A stretch of DNA of 64,000 nt from Amycolatopsis bartoniae (GTDB lineage Bacteria; Actinomycetota; Actinomycetes; Mycobacteriales; Pseudonocardiaceae), in assembly GCF_014191255.1 (NCBI RefSeq), contig NZ_JACHWH010000002.1, forward strand, positions 62,001-126,000. Direction: 5' to 3'. The position numbers and the translations under genes were made by a program. The notes below the pieces were generated by a model. The model had not been told where the DNA came from. It ran no database searches and saw only the letters and a list, made by a program, of their open reading frames with translations. Positions within the stretch are counted from its first letter, which is position 1. Each line of letters opens with the position of its first letter. Positions 24,596-34,962 of this stretch are shown here, piece after piece.

Positions 24596-25387
24596 CTAGG
24601 AGACCGTGGGCAGGTCCGGGCTTGCCACGTCGTACGTGGTGCCGTCCCTTGTCATCAGCACTGCCAGCACCTTCAGCTTCCGGTCCGGCTCGTCGGCGCT
24701 GCCCCAGCGCACGACCTTGCCGTTCACCAGGGTGAACTCCACGCCGCCCGGGGTTTGGGCCCGCACGGTCGTCACCTGGTCCTTCAGGCCCTGCGGCAGG
24801 GTCGCCAGCACCGCCATCACCGAGCGGGTCACGGCGTCGTTCGGGGAGACCGCCGTCAGGCTCAGTTCCGGCAGCTTCTCGGGCTTGTTGTGGACCGTCT
24901 TGTAGTCCAGGCCCGTCGCGTCGACCAGGTGCACGTTGCCGTCGGCGCCGAACCACGCGACCGGGGTGCGTTCGGTGACCGTGATGTCGACCGTCGAGGG
25001 CCACGAGCGGGACACGTCCACCGAGGCCACCCCCGGCAGCTGCAGCACCCGTTCGGCTATCGCGTCCGTGTCGACGAACATCATCGGCTTGCGGTCCGGC
25101 ACCTGCGCCGCCGCGCGGATCTGGTCCGCGGGCACCGTCGAGGCGCCCTCGACGTCCACCGAGCGCACCCCCAGCAGCGACGTGCCGAACACCAGGTACG
25201 CCACCGTCACCACGGTGAGCACGGTCAACAGCGCCACCCACCGCCGCCGCAGGGCGCGGCGCCTGCTGACGCCCGTGCCGGTCCGGCTCCGCGCGGTCAG
25301 CGGACGGCGGCCCCGGCGGCTGCGGACCGGCTTGCCGGTGGTCGTCCGGCGCGCCGCGGGGCGCCGCCGCTGAACGCGCGTCGTCAA
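24596..25387 (-). CDS. ftsQ: Cell division protein FtsQ
   Basis: A 263-residue bitopic protein with an Arg-rich cytoplasmic region (1-48), one helix (about 50-70), then a POTRA domain (LLGVRSVDVEGASTVPADQI) and a beta domain (VTERTPVAWFGADGNVHLVD). It bridges early and late divisome proteins. TTG 25387 directly follows the murC stop. The weak start codon may keep its level low. Confidence 0.93.
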   Translation of the reverse strand: MTTRVQRRRPAARRTTTGKPVRSRRGRRPLTARSRTGTGVSRRRALRRRWVALLTVLTVVTVAYLVFGTSLLGVRSVDVEGASTVPADQIRAAAQVPDRKPMMFVDTDAIAERVLQLPGVASVDVSRSWPSTVDITVTERTPVAWFGADGNVHLVDATGLDYKTVHNKPEKLPELSLTAVSPNDAVTRSVMAVLATLPQGLKDQVTTVRAQTPGGVEFTLVNGKVVRWGSADEPDRKLKVLAVLMTRDGTTYDVASPDLPTVS

Positions 25388-26773
25388 CTACGCCCCCGCC
25401 CGCCGGTCCAGCTCGCCGAGGATCTCCGGGCCCAGCTGGGTCACGTCGCCCGCCCCCATGGTCACCAGCAGGTCGCCCGGCTTCACCAGGTCCGCCGCGA
25501 GCGGCACCACCCGGTCGAACGCCGTCTCGTAGTGCACCCCGGCACCCGAGATCCGGTCCGCGATCAGCGCGCCCGTCACCCCCGGCTGCGGCTCCTCCCG
25601 CGCGCCGTAGACGTCCAGCACCACGACCTCGTCGGCCAGCGACAACGCCTCCGCGAACTCCGCCGCGAACGTCCGCGTGCGCGAGTACAGGTGCGGCTGG
25701 AACACCACGACCACCCGCCCGGTGCCCGCCGCGTGCCGGACCGCCCGCAGCTGCGCCGCGACCTCCGTCGGGTGGTGCGCGTAGTCGTCGTACACCCGCA
25801 CGTCGCCCGCGCGGCCCTTGAACTCGAACCGCCGCCGCACGCCGCCGAACGCGCCCAGCCCCTCGGCGAGCCCGGCCGCCGGAGCGCCCAGCTCGATCCC
25901 GGCCAGCAGGGCGGCCACCGCGTTGAGCGCCATGTGCTCGCCCGGCACCGCCACCGGCACGACGAGCTCCTCGCCGTCCAGCGAGATCCGGACCCGGCCA
26001 CCGGTCTCCGTCGGCTCGTAGTCCAGCACCCGCGCGTCGTGCTCGCCCGTCACCGTGCGGCCGTAGCGCCGCACCCGGACCCCGGCCTGCTCCCCCAGCG
26101 CGCTCGCCGCCGGGTCGTCGCCGCACACGATCAGCAGGCCGCCGGCCTGGATGCGCTTGACGAACTCCGTGAACACCGCGCCGTACGCCTCGGGCGTGCC
26201 GTGGTGGTCGAGGTGGTCGGGCTCCACATTGGTCACGACCGCGACCGACGGCGAGTACGTCAGGAACGACCCGTCGCTCTCGTCGGCCTCCGCGACGAAG
26301 ATCCCGCCCTCGCCGTGGTGCGCGTTCGCCCCGGACTCGTTGAGGTCACCGCCGATCGCGAACGACGGGTCGAGCCGGCAGTGCTGCAGCGCGACCGTCA
26401 GCATCGACGTGGTCGAGGTCTTGCCGTGCGTGCCCGCGATGCACGCGACGCGGTGGCCCTCCATCAGCAACGCGAGCGCCTGCGCCCGGTGCAGCACCGG
26501 GATCCCGCGCTCGCGGGCCGCGACCAGCTCCGGGTTGCTCTCCTTGATCGCGGTGGACACGACCACCGCCGTCGGGTCGCCGACGTTCTCCGCGCGCTGC
26601 CCGATCTCGATGCGGGCCCCCTGCGCGCGCAGGGTGAGAAACGCCCGCGAGTCCTTCGCGTCGGAACCGGACACCCGCCCGCCGCGGGCCAGCAGGATCC
26701 GGGCGATCCCGCTCATGCCCGCACCGCCGATCCCGATCAGGTGCGCCCGCTCCAGCTGCCGGGGAACGCTCAC
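25388..26773 (-). CDS. murC: UDP-N-acetylmuramate--L-alanine ligase
   Basis: A 461-residue Mur ligase that adds L-Ala to UDP-MurNAc. The N-terminal Rossmann [14 protein letters not shown], the ATP P-loop [11 protein letters not shown] and the C-terminal [10 protein letters not shown] block are present. GTG 26773 overlaps the murG stop (GTGA). Followed immediately by ftsQ, the usual actinobacterial order. Confidence 0.96.
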   Translation of the reverse strand: MSVPRQLERAHLIGIGGAGMSGIARILLARGGRVSGSDAKDSRAFLTLRAQGARIEIGQRAENVGDPTAVVVSTAIKESNPELVAARERGIPVLHRAQALALLMEGHRVACIAGTHGKTSTTSMLTVALQHCRLDPSFAIGGDLNESGANAHHGEGGIFVAEADESDGSFLTYSPSVAVVTNVEPDHLDHHGTPEAYGAVFTEFVKRIQAGGLLIVCGDDPAASALGEQAGVRVRRYGRTVTGEHDARVLDYEPTETGGRVRISLDGEELVVPVAVPGEHMALNAVAALLAGIELGAPAAGLAEGLGAFGGVRRRFEFKGRAGDVRVYDDYAHHPTEVAAQLRAVRHAAGTGRVVVVFQPHLYSRTRTFAAEFAEALSLADEVVVLDVYGAREEPQPGVTGALIADRISGAGVHYETAFDRVVPLAADLVKPGDLLVTMGAGDVTQLGPEILGELDRRAGA

Positions 26774-27882
26774 TTCGCCGCCTCCAGCACGATCTTCGCC
26801 AGCACTTCGTCGGCGTCGCGGTGGCCCATGCCGACCGCCGCCGCGCTCATCTTCGCCAACTCCGAGGGCTCGGTGAGCCGCGGGATGACCAGCTCGGCCA
26901 CCTTCGCCGGGGTCAGGTCCGCGTCGAGGACCAGCAGCCCCGCCCCGGCGTCCACCGCGGGCTTCGCGTTGGTCGCCTGCTCCCCGTTGCCGATCGGCAG
27001 GGGCACGAACACCGCGGGCAGGCCGACCGCGGACACCTCGGCCACGGTCATCGCGCCCGAGCGGCACAGCACCATGTCCGCCGCCGCATACGCGAGGTCC
27101 ATCCGCTCCAGGTAGGGCACCGGCACATACGGCGGGCGGCCCGGGAACTCCTGCACGACCAGCGTGTTCTTCGGGCCGTGCGCGTGCAGCACGCCGATAC
27201 CGGCGTCGGCCAGCTCCTTCGCCGCGCCGGACACCGCGTTGTTGATCGTGCGCGCGCCCTGCGAACCGCCGAACACCAGCAGCGTCGGCGCGTCCGGGTC
27301 GAGGTCGAAGTGCTTGCGGGCCTCGGCGCGCAGCGCGGCCCGGTCCAGCGACGTGATCGAGCGGCGCAGCGGGATGCCGACCACCTCGGCGTTCGGCAGC
27401 GGCGTGCCGGGCACGGCCACGGCGACCCGCTTCGCGAAACGCGCGCCCACGCGGTTGGCCAGCCCCGGCGACTGGTTGGCCTCGTGCACCACGATCGGCA
27501 CCCGCCCGCGCGCGGCCAGGTACGCCGGCAGCGAGACGTAGCCGCCGAAACCGACCACGACGTCCGCGCCCACGCGGTCGAGGATCTCGCGGGCCTGCTT
27601 CACCGAGTCGCGCACCTTCAGCGGCAGACGCAGCAGGTCGGCGGTGGGTTTGCGGGGCAGCGGCACCGGCGGGATCAGCTCCAGCGGGTACCCGCGGCGC
27701 GGGACGAGCTCGTTCTCGAGCCCCTTGGGCGTGCCGAGCGCGACGACGGTCGCATCGGGTCGCAGGCGCTTCACCGCGTCGGCGAGCGCCATGGCGGGCT
27801 CGATGTGTCCGGCCGTGCCACCGCCCGCCACGACGATGGTTGGGGGTGACTTCACAACACTGCCGGTGGCGCCTTCAGTCAC
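26770..27882 (-). CDS. murG: Lipid II synthase MurG (GlcNAc transferase)
   Basis: A 370-residue GT-B glycosyltransferase that makes lipid II from lipid I at the inner membrane face. It has a glycine loop ([20 protein letters not shown]), a second loop ([15 protein letters not shown]) and the donor site ([20 protein letters not shown]). GTG 27882 overlaps the ftsW stop. Confidence 0.96.
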   Translation of the reverse strand: MTEGATGSVVKSPPTIVVAGGGTAGHIEPAMALADAVKRLRPDATVVALGTPKGLENELVPRRGYPLELIPPVPLPRKPTADLLRLPLKVRDSVKQAREILDRVGADVVVGFGGYVSLPAYLAARGRVPIVVHEANQSPGLANRVGARFAKRVAVAVPGTPLPNAEVVGIPLRRSITSLDRAALRAEARKHFDLDPDAPTLLVFGGSQGARTINNAVSGAAKELADAGIGVLHAHGPKNTLVVQEFPGRPPYVPVPYLERMDLAYAAADMVLCRSGAMTVAEVSAVGLPAVFVPLPIGNGEQATNAKPAVDAGAGLLVLDADLTPAKVAELVIPRLTEPSELAKMSAAAVGMGHRDADEVLAKIVLEAAK

Positions 27883-29312
27883 GTGGTTCCTCTTCGCGTC
27901 GAACGTCTACCGTAGTCCCGCGTCGCGCGCCGACGCTCCGCCGGCTGGGCGGAGCGCGTCCGGCGCGCGGACGGCCGGGCCCCCCGGGCGGCCGTGGCGC
28001 GTCCGCTGCCCCTCCGCCGGGTGGGTGGGCGGTAGACGTCGGGCGCGGGCAACCGCAGGAGACGGCCGAATTTACCCGGTCCCTGCGAACGCAGTGCGGC
28101 GACCGACTCCGGTTCGTGCCTTGCGGCGTTCGCGAGCAGCCCCATCAGGAACATCGTGACCCAGATCGAGGTGCCGCCCGCGGAGATCAGCGGCAGCGTG
28201 ACACCGGTGACCGGCAGCAGCCCGACCACGTACCCGATGTTGATCCCGGCCTGGGAGACCGTGAACACCGTCAGCGTGCCGGCGACGATCCGGATCCACG
28301 GGTCGAGGTTGCGCGTCGCGATGCGCAGCCCGACGATCGCGAGCCCCACGAACAGGCCGATCACCACGACGCAGCCGAGGAAGCCCAGCTCCTCGCCGAT
28401 CACGGCGAAGATGAAGTCGTTCTGCACGTTCGGCAGGTACGCCCACTTCGACGGCCCCTGCCCGAGCCCCTTGCCGAACAGGCCACCGTCGGCGAGCGCG
28501 TACTTCGCCTGCGTCGCCTGGTACGCCGAGCCCGTGGTGTCCGAGGCCGGCGAGAGGAACGACAGCACGCGCGCGGCCCGGTAGCTCGCCGTCAGCGCCA
28601 GCACGACCACCGCGGCGATACCGCCCGCGAACAGCACCGCGAACAGCCGTTTCGGCGCGCCGGCGAACCACAGCAACGACGCCAGCACCACGCCGAGCGT
28701 GATCGTGCCGGACAGGTTCGGCTGCGCCATCACCAGCGCGAACATGAGCAGCGCGACCGGCACCACGGGCACCAGCAGGTGCCGCCACTGGTGCAGCAGC
28801 CCGTACTTGGTGACCAGCACGTGCGCGCCCCACAACGCGAGCGCGACCTTGGTGAACTCCACCGGCTGCACCGAGAACGAGCCGATCACGAACCACCGCT
28901 GCGCGCCGCCGCCCGCCGAGCCCAGCGGCGTGAGCACGAGCGCGAGCATGCCGAGGCACACCAGTACCGCCATGGACGACAGCGCGCGCGTGCGCTTGAG
29001 CGGCATCCGCAGCCCGAGGTAGAACACCACCGAGCCGGACAGCACGAACACCAGGTGCTTCTTGAACAGCGAGTACACGCCCGAGCCCGTCGCCGGGTCC
29101 ACGGACGCGACCGAGGACGCCGACAGCACCATGACGATGCCGATCACCGTCAGCAGGCCGGTCAGCGCGAGCACCAGGTGGAAGTCGGCCAGCGGACGCG
29201 ACAGCCACGCCGTCAGCGTGGTGTAGACCGTGCCGACCCGGCCCTCCGGCCGCCGGCGCTTGCGCCGGGGGCCGCGTTCGTCCGCCTGTGGTCTCTCCTC
29301 AACCGCGGTCAT
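27879..29312 (-). CDS. ftsW: SEDS peptidoglycan polymerase FtsW
   Basis: A 477-residue polytopic protein with about 10 helices, a basic N-terminus ([11 protein letters not shown]) and an Arg/Pro-rich C-terminal tail (about 425-477). The SEDS hallmarks [44 protein letters not shown] and [10 protein letters not shown] are all visible. It polymerises septal glycan with PbpB. ATG 29312 overlaps the murD 3' end by 14 bp. Confidence 0.95.
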   Translation of the reverse strand: MTAVEERPQADERGPRRKRRRPEGRVGTVYTTLTAWLSRPLADFHLVLALTGLLTVIGIVMVLSASSVASVDPATGSGVYSLFKKHLVFVLSGSVVFYLGLRMPLKRTRALSSMAVLVCLGMLALVLTPLGSAGGGAQRWFVIGSFSVQPVEFTKVALALWGAHVLVTKYGLLHQWRHLLVPVVPVALLMFALVMAQPNLSGTITLGVVLASLLWFAGAPKRLFAVLFAGGIAAVVVLALTASYRAARVLSFLSPASDTTGSAYQATQAKYALADGGLFGKGLGQGPSKWAYLPNVQNDFIFAVIGEELGFLGCVVVIGLFVGLAIVGLRIATRNLDPWIRIVAGTLTVFTVSQAGINIGYVVGLLPVTGVTLPLISAGGTSIWVTMFLMGLLANAARHEPESVAALRSQGPGKFGRLLRLPAPDVYRPPTRRRGSGRATAARGARPSARRTRSAQPAERRRATRDYGRRSTRRGTT

Positions 29313-30687
29313 CCGCGCCGCCCCGCAGCTCACGCACCGCATCGGCGAAGGCGTTTCCGCGGTGGGCGTAGTCCCGGAACAGGTCCATCGATGCCGCGGC
29401 CGGTGCCAGCAGCACGACGTCACCAGGACGCGCCAGCACTCGGGCCGCCTCAACCGCCGCACTCATGGGTTCATCGTGACCCAGCGGGACCTGCCGGACG
29501 GGCACATTCGGCGCGTGTCGCGCGAGAGCGGTGGCGATCACGCCCGCGTCGGTGCCCAGCAGGACCGCGCCACGCAGCCTGCCCGCCACCGCGGCGACGA
29601 GGTCGTCGACGTGCGCGCCCTTGAGCAGGCCGCCCGCGATCCACACCACGCTCTCGTGCGCGAACAGCGAGCTGGCCGCCCCGTGGGGGTTGGTGGCCTT
29701 GGAGTCGTTGATGTAGCGGACGCCGTCGACCTCGCCGACCTCGACCGCGCGGTGCGCGCCGGGCTGGAACTTCCGCAGCCCCTCCGCGACCTGCTCGGTG
29801 CTCACGCCGTACGCGCGGGCGAGCGCCGAGGCGGCGAGCGCGTTGGCGAGGTTGTGCGGCCCGGCGGGGCGGACGTCCGCGACGGTGCACAGCTCCTCGG
29901 CGCTGGTCGCCGGTTCGGGTACGTACGCGCGGTCGACGAGCAGGTCCTCGACCAGGCCCAGCTCCCCCGGCGCCGGGGTGTCGAGGCGGAACCCGACGTG
30001 GCGCGCGGACTCGTTCGCGGCGGCCGCGAGACGCGTGGACCAGGCGTCGTCGGCGTTGTGCACGACGACCCCGGCGTGTTCGAGCAGCTTGGCCTTGGCC
30101 GCCGCGTACGCCTCCATCGTGCCGTGCCAGTCGAGGTGGTCCTCGGCGAGGTTGAGCACCACGGCCGCGTGCGGGGCGAGGGTGCTGGACCAGTGCAGCT
30201 GGAAGCTCGACAGCTCCACGGCCAGCACGTCGTACCCGGCCTGCACGGCGTCGAGCACGGCGAACCCGACGTTGCCGCACGCGACGGCGTTGTGCCCGGC
30301 CGCGCGCAGGATCGACTCCAGCATCCCGACCGTCGTGGTCTTGCCGTTGGTGCCGGTGACCGCGAGCCACACGGGCGGCTTCTCGCGCAGCTGCCCGAGG
30401 CGCCAGGCCAGCTCGACGTCCCCGATCACCTCGATGCCCGCCTCCGCGGCGGCGACCAGCAGCGGCGAGGTGGGCCGCCAGCCGGGGCTGGTGAGCACGA
30501 GGTCCGTGCCCGGGGGCGGTTCGGTGAGCCCCGGGGCCGTCCTCGCACCGGTGCCCTCGAACTCGGCGAGCCGCCCGGCATCGCCGTCGGTGACGGTGAC
30601 GCTCGCACCCAGCTCCAGCAGCACGGGCACAGCGGACCGGCCGGTGACCCCGGCCCCCGCCACCAGCACCTGACGTCCGGCGAACAC
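29299..30687 (-). CDS. murD: UDP-N-acetylmuramoyl-L-alanine--D-glutamate ligase
   Basis: A 462-residue Mur ligase that adds D-Glu. It has N-terminal GAGVTGRSAVPVLLELGA, the P-loop AVTGTNGKTTTVGML and the central HLDWHGTMEAYAAAKAKLL block. GTG 30687 lies 4 nt after the mraY stop, with GGGAGG in the end of mraY. Confidence 0.95.
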   Translation of the reverse strand: MFAGRQVLVAGAGVTGRSAVPVLLELGASVTVTDGDAGRLAEFEGTGARTAPGLTEPPPGTDLVLTSPGWRPTSPLLVAAAEAGIEVIGDVELAWRLGQLREKPPVWLAVTGTNGKTTTVGMLESILRAAGHNAVACGNVGFAVLDAVQAGYDVLAVELSSFQLHWSSTLAPHAAVVLNLAEDHLDWHGTMEAYAAAKAKLLEHAGVVVHNADDAWSTRLAAAANESARHVGFRLDTPAPGELGLVEDLLVDRAYVPEPATSAEELCTVADVRPAGPHNLANALAASALARAYGVSTEQVAEGLRKFQPGAHRAVEVGEVDGVRYINDSKATNPHGAASSLFAHESVVWIAGGLLKGAHVDDLVAAVAGRLRGAVLLGTDAGVIATALARHAPNVPVRQVPLGHDEPMSAAVEAARVLARPGDVVLLAPAAASMDLFRDYAHRGNAFADAVRELRGGADDRG

Positions 30688-30691
30688 GTTC

Positions 30692-31756
30692 CTAGCCTCC
30701 CGCGCTGAGCTGTTCGCTGTAGAAGAGGCCGAGGCCGAACATGCAGCAGATCGCGGCCAGCAACCAGAACCGGATGATCACCGTGGTTTCGGCCCAGCCC
30801 GCGAGCTCGAAGTGGTGGTGGAACGGCGCCATCCGGAACAGCCGCCGCCGGGTGGTGCGGAACACCGCGATCTGCAGCACCACCGAGATCATCTCGACCA
30901 TGAACAGGCCGCCGATGACGATGGCGAGCAGCTCGGTGCGCGTCGTGATGGACAGGCCCGCGACCAGCCCGCCGAGGGCCAGCGAACCGGTGTCACCCAT
31001 GAAGATCTTCGCGGGCGCGGCGTTCCACCACAGGAACCCGACGCACGCACCGGCCGCGGCGGCGGCGACCACCGCCAGGTCCAGCGGGTCGCGCACGTCG
31101 TAGCAGGCCGCCTGCGGGGTGTTCACGCAGGACAGGCGCTCCTGCCAGAACGCGATGACCACGTACGTCGCCAGCACCATCGCCGACACCCCGCCGGCGA
31201 GCCCGTCCAGGCCGTCGGTGAAGTTCACGGCGTTGGACCAGCCGGAGATCACGATGTAGCAGAACAGCACGAACAGCACCGACGGGAACGTGATCAGCGC
31301 CAGGTCGCGCACGTACGACAGGTTGCGCGAGGCCGGCGTGAGCCCGTACTTGTCGGCGAAGTTGAGCACCAGGATGCCGAACGCGACCGCGACCACGAGC
31401 TGGCCGACCAGCTTCGCGGTCTTGTTCAGCCCCAGGTTGCGCTGCTTGCGGATCTTGATGAAGTCGTCAAGGAAGCCGACCACGCCGAGGCCCACCGCGA
31501 GGAACAGCACCAGCAGGCCGGACACCGAGGGCCGCTGCCAGCTGATCAGGTGGGCCAGGAAGTAGCCGACGAGCATCGCCAGGATGATCGCGACCCCGCC
31601 CATCGTGGGCGTGCCGCGCTTGGACTTGTGCCCCTGCGGGCCCTCCTCCCGGATCTCCTGGCCGAAACCCTGCCGGGAGAACACCCGGATCAGATACGGG
31701 GTGAGCAGAATGGAGACCAGGAGCCCGATCCCCGCGGCGACCAGAATGCTGATCAC
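30692..31756 (-). CDS. mraY: Phospho-MurNAc-pentapeptide translocase
   Basis: A 354-residue, ten-helix membrane enzyme that transfers phospho-MurNAc-pentapeptide to undecaprenyl phosphate (lipid I). Catalytic residues are in FLDDFIKIR and [10 protein letters not shown], with [11 protein letters not shown] and the histidine box [16 protein letters not shown] 31756 overlaps the murF stop (GTGA). Confidence 0.96.
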   Translation of the reverse strand: MISILVAAGIGLLVSILLTPYLIRVFSRQGFGQEIREEGPQGHKSKRGTPTMGGVAIILAMLVGYFLAHLISWQRPSVSGLLVLFLAVGLGVVGFLDDFIKIRKQRNLGLNKTAKLVGQLVVAVAFGILVLNFADKYGLTPASRNLSYVRDLALITFPSVLFVLFCYIVISGWSNAVNFTDGLDGLAGGVSAMVLATYVVIAFWQERLSCVNTPQAACYDVRDPLDLAVVAAAAAGACVGFLWWNAAPAKIFMGDTGSLALGGLVAGLSITTRTELLAIVIGGLFMVEMISVVLQIAVFRTTRRRLFRMAPFHHHFELAGWAETTVIIRFWLLAAICCMFGLGLFYSEQLSAGG

Positions 31757-33213
31757 GCAACACCATCCTCGAGCAGCGCGTTCGCCACCCGCCACAGCTG
31801 GGCAGAGTTGGAAGCCTTGACGAGCACGACGTCACCGGGTTCGACCTGCTCACGCAGCAGCTCGATCGCGGCGTCGGTGTCGGGCACCAGCACGGACTCC
31901 TCTCCCCAGGAGCCTTCGTGACTGGCCCCCTGGTGCATCGCGGCCGCAGCTTCGCCGACGACCACCAGCCTGCCGATGTTGAGCCGGACCGCGAGCCGCC
32001 CGATCTCGTCGTGCGCGGACACGCTATCGGCCCCCAGTTCGGCCATCACACCGAGGACCGCCCAAGATCGCCTGCCGCGGCTCATCGATGCCAGCGCCTT
32101 GAGCGCCGCGCGCACCGACTCGGGGTTGGCGTTGTACGAGTCGTTGAGGATCGTCACGCCGTCGGCGCGCTGCACGACCTCCATCCGGCGACCCGAGCGG
32201 CGCTCCACAGTGGACAGCCGGGCGGCGACCTCGTCCACTGTGGAACCGAGTTCGAGCGCCACGGCCGCGGCGGAAAGCGCGTTGGCCACGTGGTGTTCGC
32301 CGTACAGCGGCAGCTTCACGTCGGCGGAGCCCCGCGCGGTGACGAGCCGGAACGAGGGCCGGGCCTGGTCGTCGAGTGTGATGCCCTCGGCCCGCACGTC
32401 CGCGTCGGGGTGCTCGCCGGTGCCGACGATACGGGCCTTGGTGCGGCTCGCCATCCCGGCCACGAGCGGGTCGTCGAGGTTCAGCACGGCCACGCCGTCG
32501 GCGGGCAGCGCCTCGACCAGCTCGCCCTTGGCCTCCGCGATCGCCTCGCGCGAGCCGAACTCGCTGACGTGCGCGGTGCCGACGTTGAGCTCGACGCCGA
32601 TGCGCGGCGGCGCGGTGACCGCCAGCTCGGCGATGTGCCCGCGGCCGCGGGCGGACATCTCCAGCACCAGGTGCCGGGTGCTCTCGTCGGCGCGCAACGC
32701 GGTCCACGGGTGGCCCAGCTCGTTGTTGAACGACCCGGGCGGGGCGACCGTCGGGCCCAGCGGTTCGAGCAGCTGCGCGATGAGGTCCTTGGTCGACGTC
32801 TTGCCCGACGAGCCGGTGATGCCGACGATCGTGAGGCCCTTCGCGACGAGCTCCCGCACGACGTGCTGGGCGAGCTTCGCGAGCGCGGCGAGCACGGCCG
32901 CGCCGGAACCGTCCTTGTCGGCGGTCAGCGCGAACGCGGTCGGGTGCCCCTGTCCGGGTGGCAGCGGTGGCACGACGACCGCGGGCACGCCGACCGGGCG
33001 CGCGGCGAGCACGCCCACGGCGCCGGCCTCGACGGCCTTGGCGGCGAAGTCGTGCCCGTCGACCTTCTCGCCCGGCAGGGCGAGGAACAGGCCGCCGGGG
33101 GTGAGCTTGCGGGAGTCGAACTCCACGGTGCCGGTGACCACGGCAGCGCCGTCGCCGTCGTGCACCGTCCCGCCGGTGATACTGGCGATCTCCGCCAGGG
33201 TGAGCGGAATCAA
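31753..33213 (-). CDS. murF: UDP-MurNAc-tripeptide--D-Ala-D-Ala ligase
   Basis: A 486-residue Mur ligase that adds D-Ala-D-Ala. It has the P-loop [14 protein letters not shown], NFNNELGxP-type substrate block [13 protein letters not shown], and [17 protein letters not shown] 33213 overlaps the murE stop (TTGA), an unusual start that ties its translation to murE. Confidence 0.95.
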   Translation of the reverse strand: MIPLTLAEIASITGGTVHDGDGAAVVTGTVEFDSRKLTPGGLFLALPGEKVDGHDFAAKAVEAGAVGVLAARPVGVPAVVVPPLPPGQGHPTAFALTADKDGSGAAVLAALAKLAQHVVRELVAKGLTIVGITGSSGKTSTKDLIAQLLEPLGPTVAPPGSFNNELGHPWTALRADESTRHLVLEMSARGRGHIAELAVTAPPRIGVELNVGTAHVSEFGSREAIAEAKGELVEALPADGVAVLNLDDPLVAGMASRTKARIVGTGEHPDADVRAEGITLDDQARPSFRLVTARGSADVKLPLYGEHHVANALSAAAVALELGSTVDEVAARLSTVERRSGRRMEVVQRADGVTILNDSYNANPESVRAALKALASMSRGRRSWAVLGVMAELGADSVSAHDEIGRLAVRLNIGRLVVVGEAAAAMHQGASHEGSWGEESVLVPDTDAAIELLREQVEPGDVVLVKASNSAQLWRVANALLEDGVA

Positions 33214-34802
33214 GCGGATACTCCTGGTTGTCCCTCGAGCCGGTGGCGGATGGCGGCCGCCAGCTCGTCACGGTCGGAGAAGGGGTGCACCACGCCACCG
33301 GCCTCCTGGCCGGTCTCGTGCCCCTTCCCCGCGATCAGCACCACGTCGCCCGGCTCGGCGAGCTCCACGGCCCTGGTGATGGCCGTGCGCCGGTCGCCGA
33401 TCTCCAGCACGCGACCGCCCGCGCGGGCGGCGCGCGCGCCGGTGAGCATCGCGGCCCGGATCAGGGCCGGGTCCTCCGAGCGCGGGTTGTCATCGGTCAC
33501 GATGAGCACTTCGCTGCGCCGCGCGGCGGCCTCCCCCATCAGCGGGCGCTTCGCGGTGTCGCGGTCGCCGCCGCAGCCGAGCACGGTGATGATGCGGCCG
33601 GTGGTGCGGGCGCGCAGGGCGTCCAGCGCCTCCGCGACGGCGGCGGGCTTGTGCGCGTAGTCCACGACGGCGGTGAAGTCCTGGCCGAGGTAGACGCGCT
33701 CCATGCGGCCGGGGACCTCGACGGCGGCGAGCCCGGCGACGATGTCGGCCAGCTCCACCCCGGCGGTGTCCAGCATCGCGGCGGCCAGCAGCGCGTTGGC
33801 GACGTTAAACGTGCCCGGCAGCGGCAGCGTGGCGCGGGCCGTACGGCCGTCGGGGCCCTGCAGCGTGAAGGACTGCTCACCCGACGGGGTGCCGGCGAGG
33901 TCGGCGGCGGTCCAGTTCGCGTCCACGCCGGGCTGGGTCGACACGGTGATCGTGTGCGGCTTCACCAGCGCCTGGCCCCAGGCGGTGTCGATGACGACGA
34001 TCTCCGTGCTGGAGCGCCCGTCGAACAGCAGCGACTTCGCCTCGAAGTACTCCTGCATGTCCTTGTGGAAGTCGAGGTGGTCCTGCGACAGGTTGGTGAA
34101 CGCGCCGACCGCGAACCGGGTGCCGTTGACGCGGCCCAGCGCGAGCGCGTGGCTGGAGACCTCCATCGGCACGTGCGTGACGCCCTGCTCGACCATCACC
34201 GCGAACAGCGCCTGCAGGTCCGGCGCCTCGGGCGTGGTGAAGGCGCTCGCCAGCCGCTCGCCCGCGATGCGCGTCTCGACCGTGCCGATGAGGCCAGTGG
34301 TGCGCCCGGCGGCCCGCAGGCCCGCCTCGACGAGGTACGCGGTGGTGGTCTTGCCCGACGTCCCGGTGACGCCCAGCACGGCCAGCTCCAGTGACGGCTC
34401 GCCGTAGATCCAGGCGGCGACCGAGCCGAGCACGGCGCGGGGGTCGGAGTGGACGAGGACGGGCACGCGTGCGTCGCGCAGCGCGGGCCGCTCGGCGCCG
34501 GCCTCGTCCGTCAGGACGGCGGCGGCGCCCGCGGCGAGCGCGTCGGCGGCGAAGTCCGCGCCGTGCGCCCGCGCGCCCGGCAGGGCGGCGAACAGGTCGC
34601 CGGGCAGGACGTGCTGGGCGCGCAGCGTGGCTCCGGTGACCGTCGCGTCGCCGGGCCAGCCAGCGACGTCCGCGATCACGCGCGCGTCGGCGCGGGCGGC
34701 CAGCGTGGTGAGCGGGACCGGCTTGATCCGGGCCGGGCGCGGCGGGGCGACCGCCGCCTTGACCGGGCTGTCCGGGACCTGCCCCTCGTTGTTGACCGAC
34801 AC
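33210..34802 (-). CDS. murE: UDP-MurNAc-L-Ala-D-Glu--meso-diaminopimelate ligase
   Basis: A 530-residue Mur ligase. DDNPRSEDP contains the DNPR motif that selects meso-DAP over lysine, so the wall is DAP-type. The P-loop is GVTGTSGKTTTAYL. GTG 34802 (VSVNNEGQVPD) lies 8 nt after TAACCT, suggesting a leaderless promoter inside the dcw cluster. The 160-bp gap to pbpB holds no other gene. Translation may therefore be independent of the upstream genes. Confidence 0.95.
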   Translation of the reverse strand: MSVNNEGQVPDSPVKAAVAPPRPARIKPVPLTTLAARADARVIADVAGWPGDATVTGATLRAQHVLPGDLFAALPGARAHGADFAADALAAGAAAVLTDEAGAERPALRDARVPVLVHSDPRAVLGSVAAWIYGEPSLELAVLGVTGTSGKTTTAYLVEAGLRAAGRTTGLIGTVETRIAGERLASAFTTPEAPDLQALFAVMVEQGVTHVPMEVSSHALALGRVNGTRFAVGAFTNLSQDHLDFHKDMQEYFEAKSLLFDGRSSTEIVVIDTAWGQALVKPHTITVSTQPGVDANWTAADLAGTPSGEQSFTLQGPDGRTARATLPLPGTFNVANALLAAAMLDTAGVELADIVAGLAAVEVPGRMERVYLGQDFTAVVDYAHKPAAVAEALDALRARTTGRIITVLGCGGDRDTAKRPLMGEAAARRSEVLIVTDDNPRSEDPALIRAAMLTGARAARAGGRVLEIGDRRTAITRAVELAEPGDVVLIAGKGHETGQEAGGVVHPFSDRDELAAAIRHRLEGQPGVSA

Positions 34803-34810
34803 AGGCGGGA

Positions 34811-34816
34811 AGGTTA
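34811..34816 (-). promoter_or_regulatory. Putative leaderless promoter -10 of murE
   Basis: TAACCT on the reverse strand ends 8 nt before GTG 34802. No SD is visible, while neighbouring genes are coupled by overlaps. It would start an internal murE-murF-mraY transcript. Confidence 0.4.
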
Positions 34817-34962
34817 CCGACGGCGGGGAGCACCACCGTGAGCCGGTAGGCGTTGGGGCGCCGGGGTGCCCGTGCTGGGGCGGAACTGTCGGTGGGGGCG
34901 GACATTTTCCGCGCACACCGAACCGGCGCCCCCCGTTTCCCGGGGGCGCAGATCCGCGAACC

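Noticed and set aside
24482-27115. 877-codon forward open frame opposite ftsQ, murC and murG
   Set aside because: Antisense shadow; the reverse-strand genes carry all family motifs.
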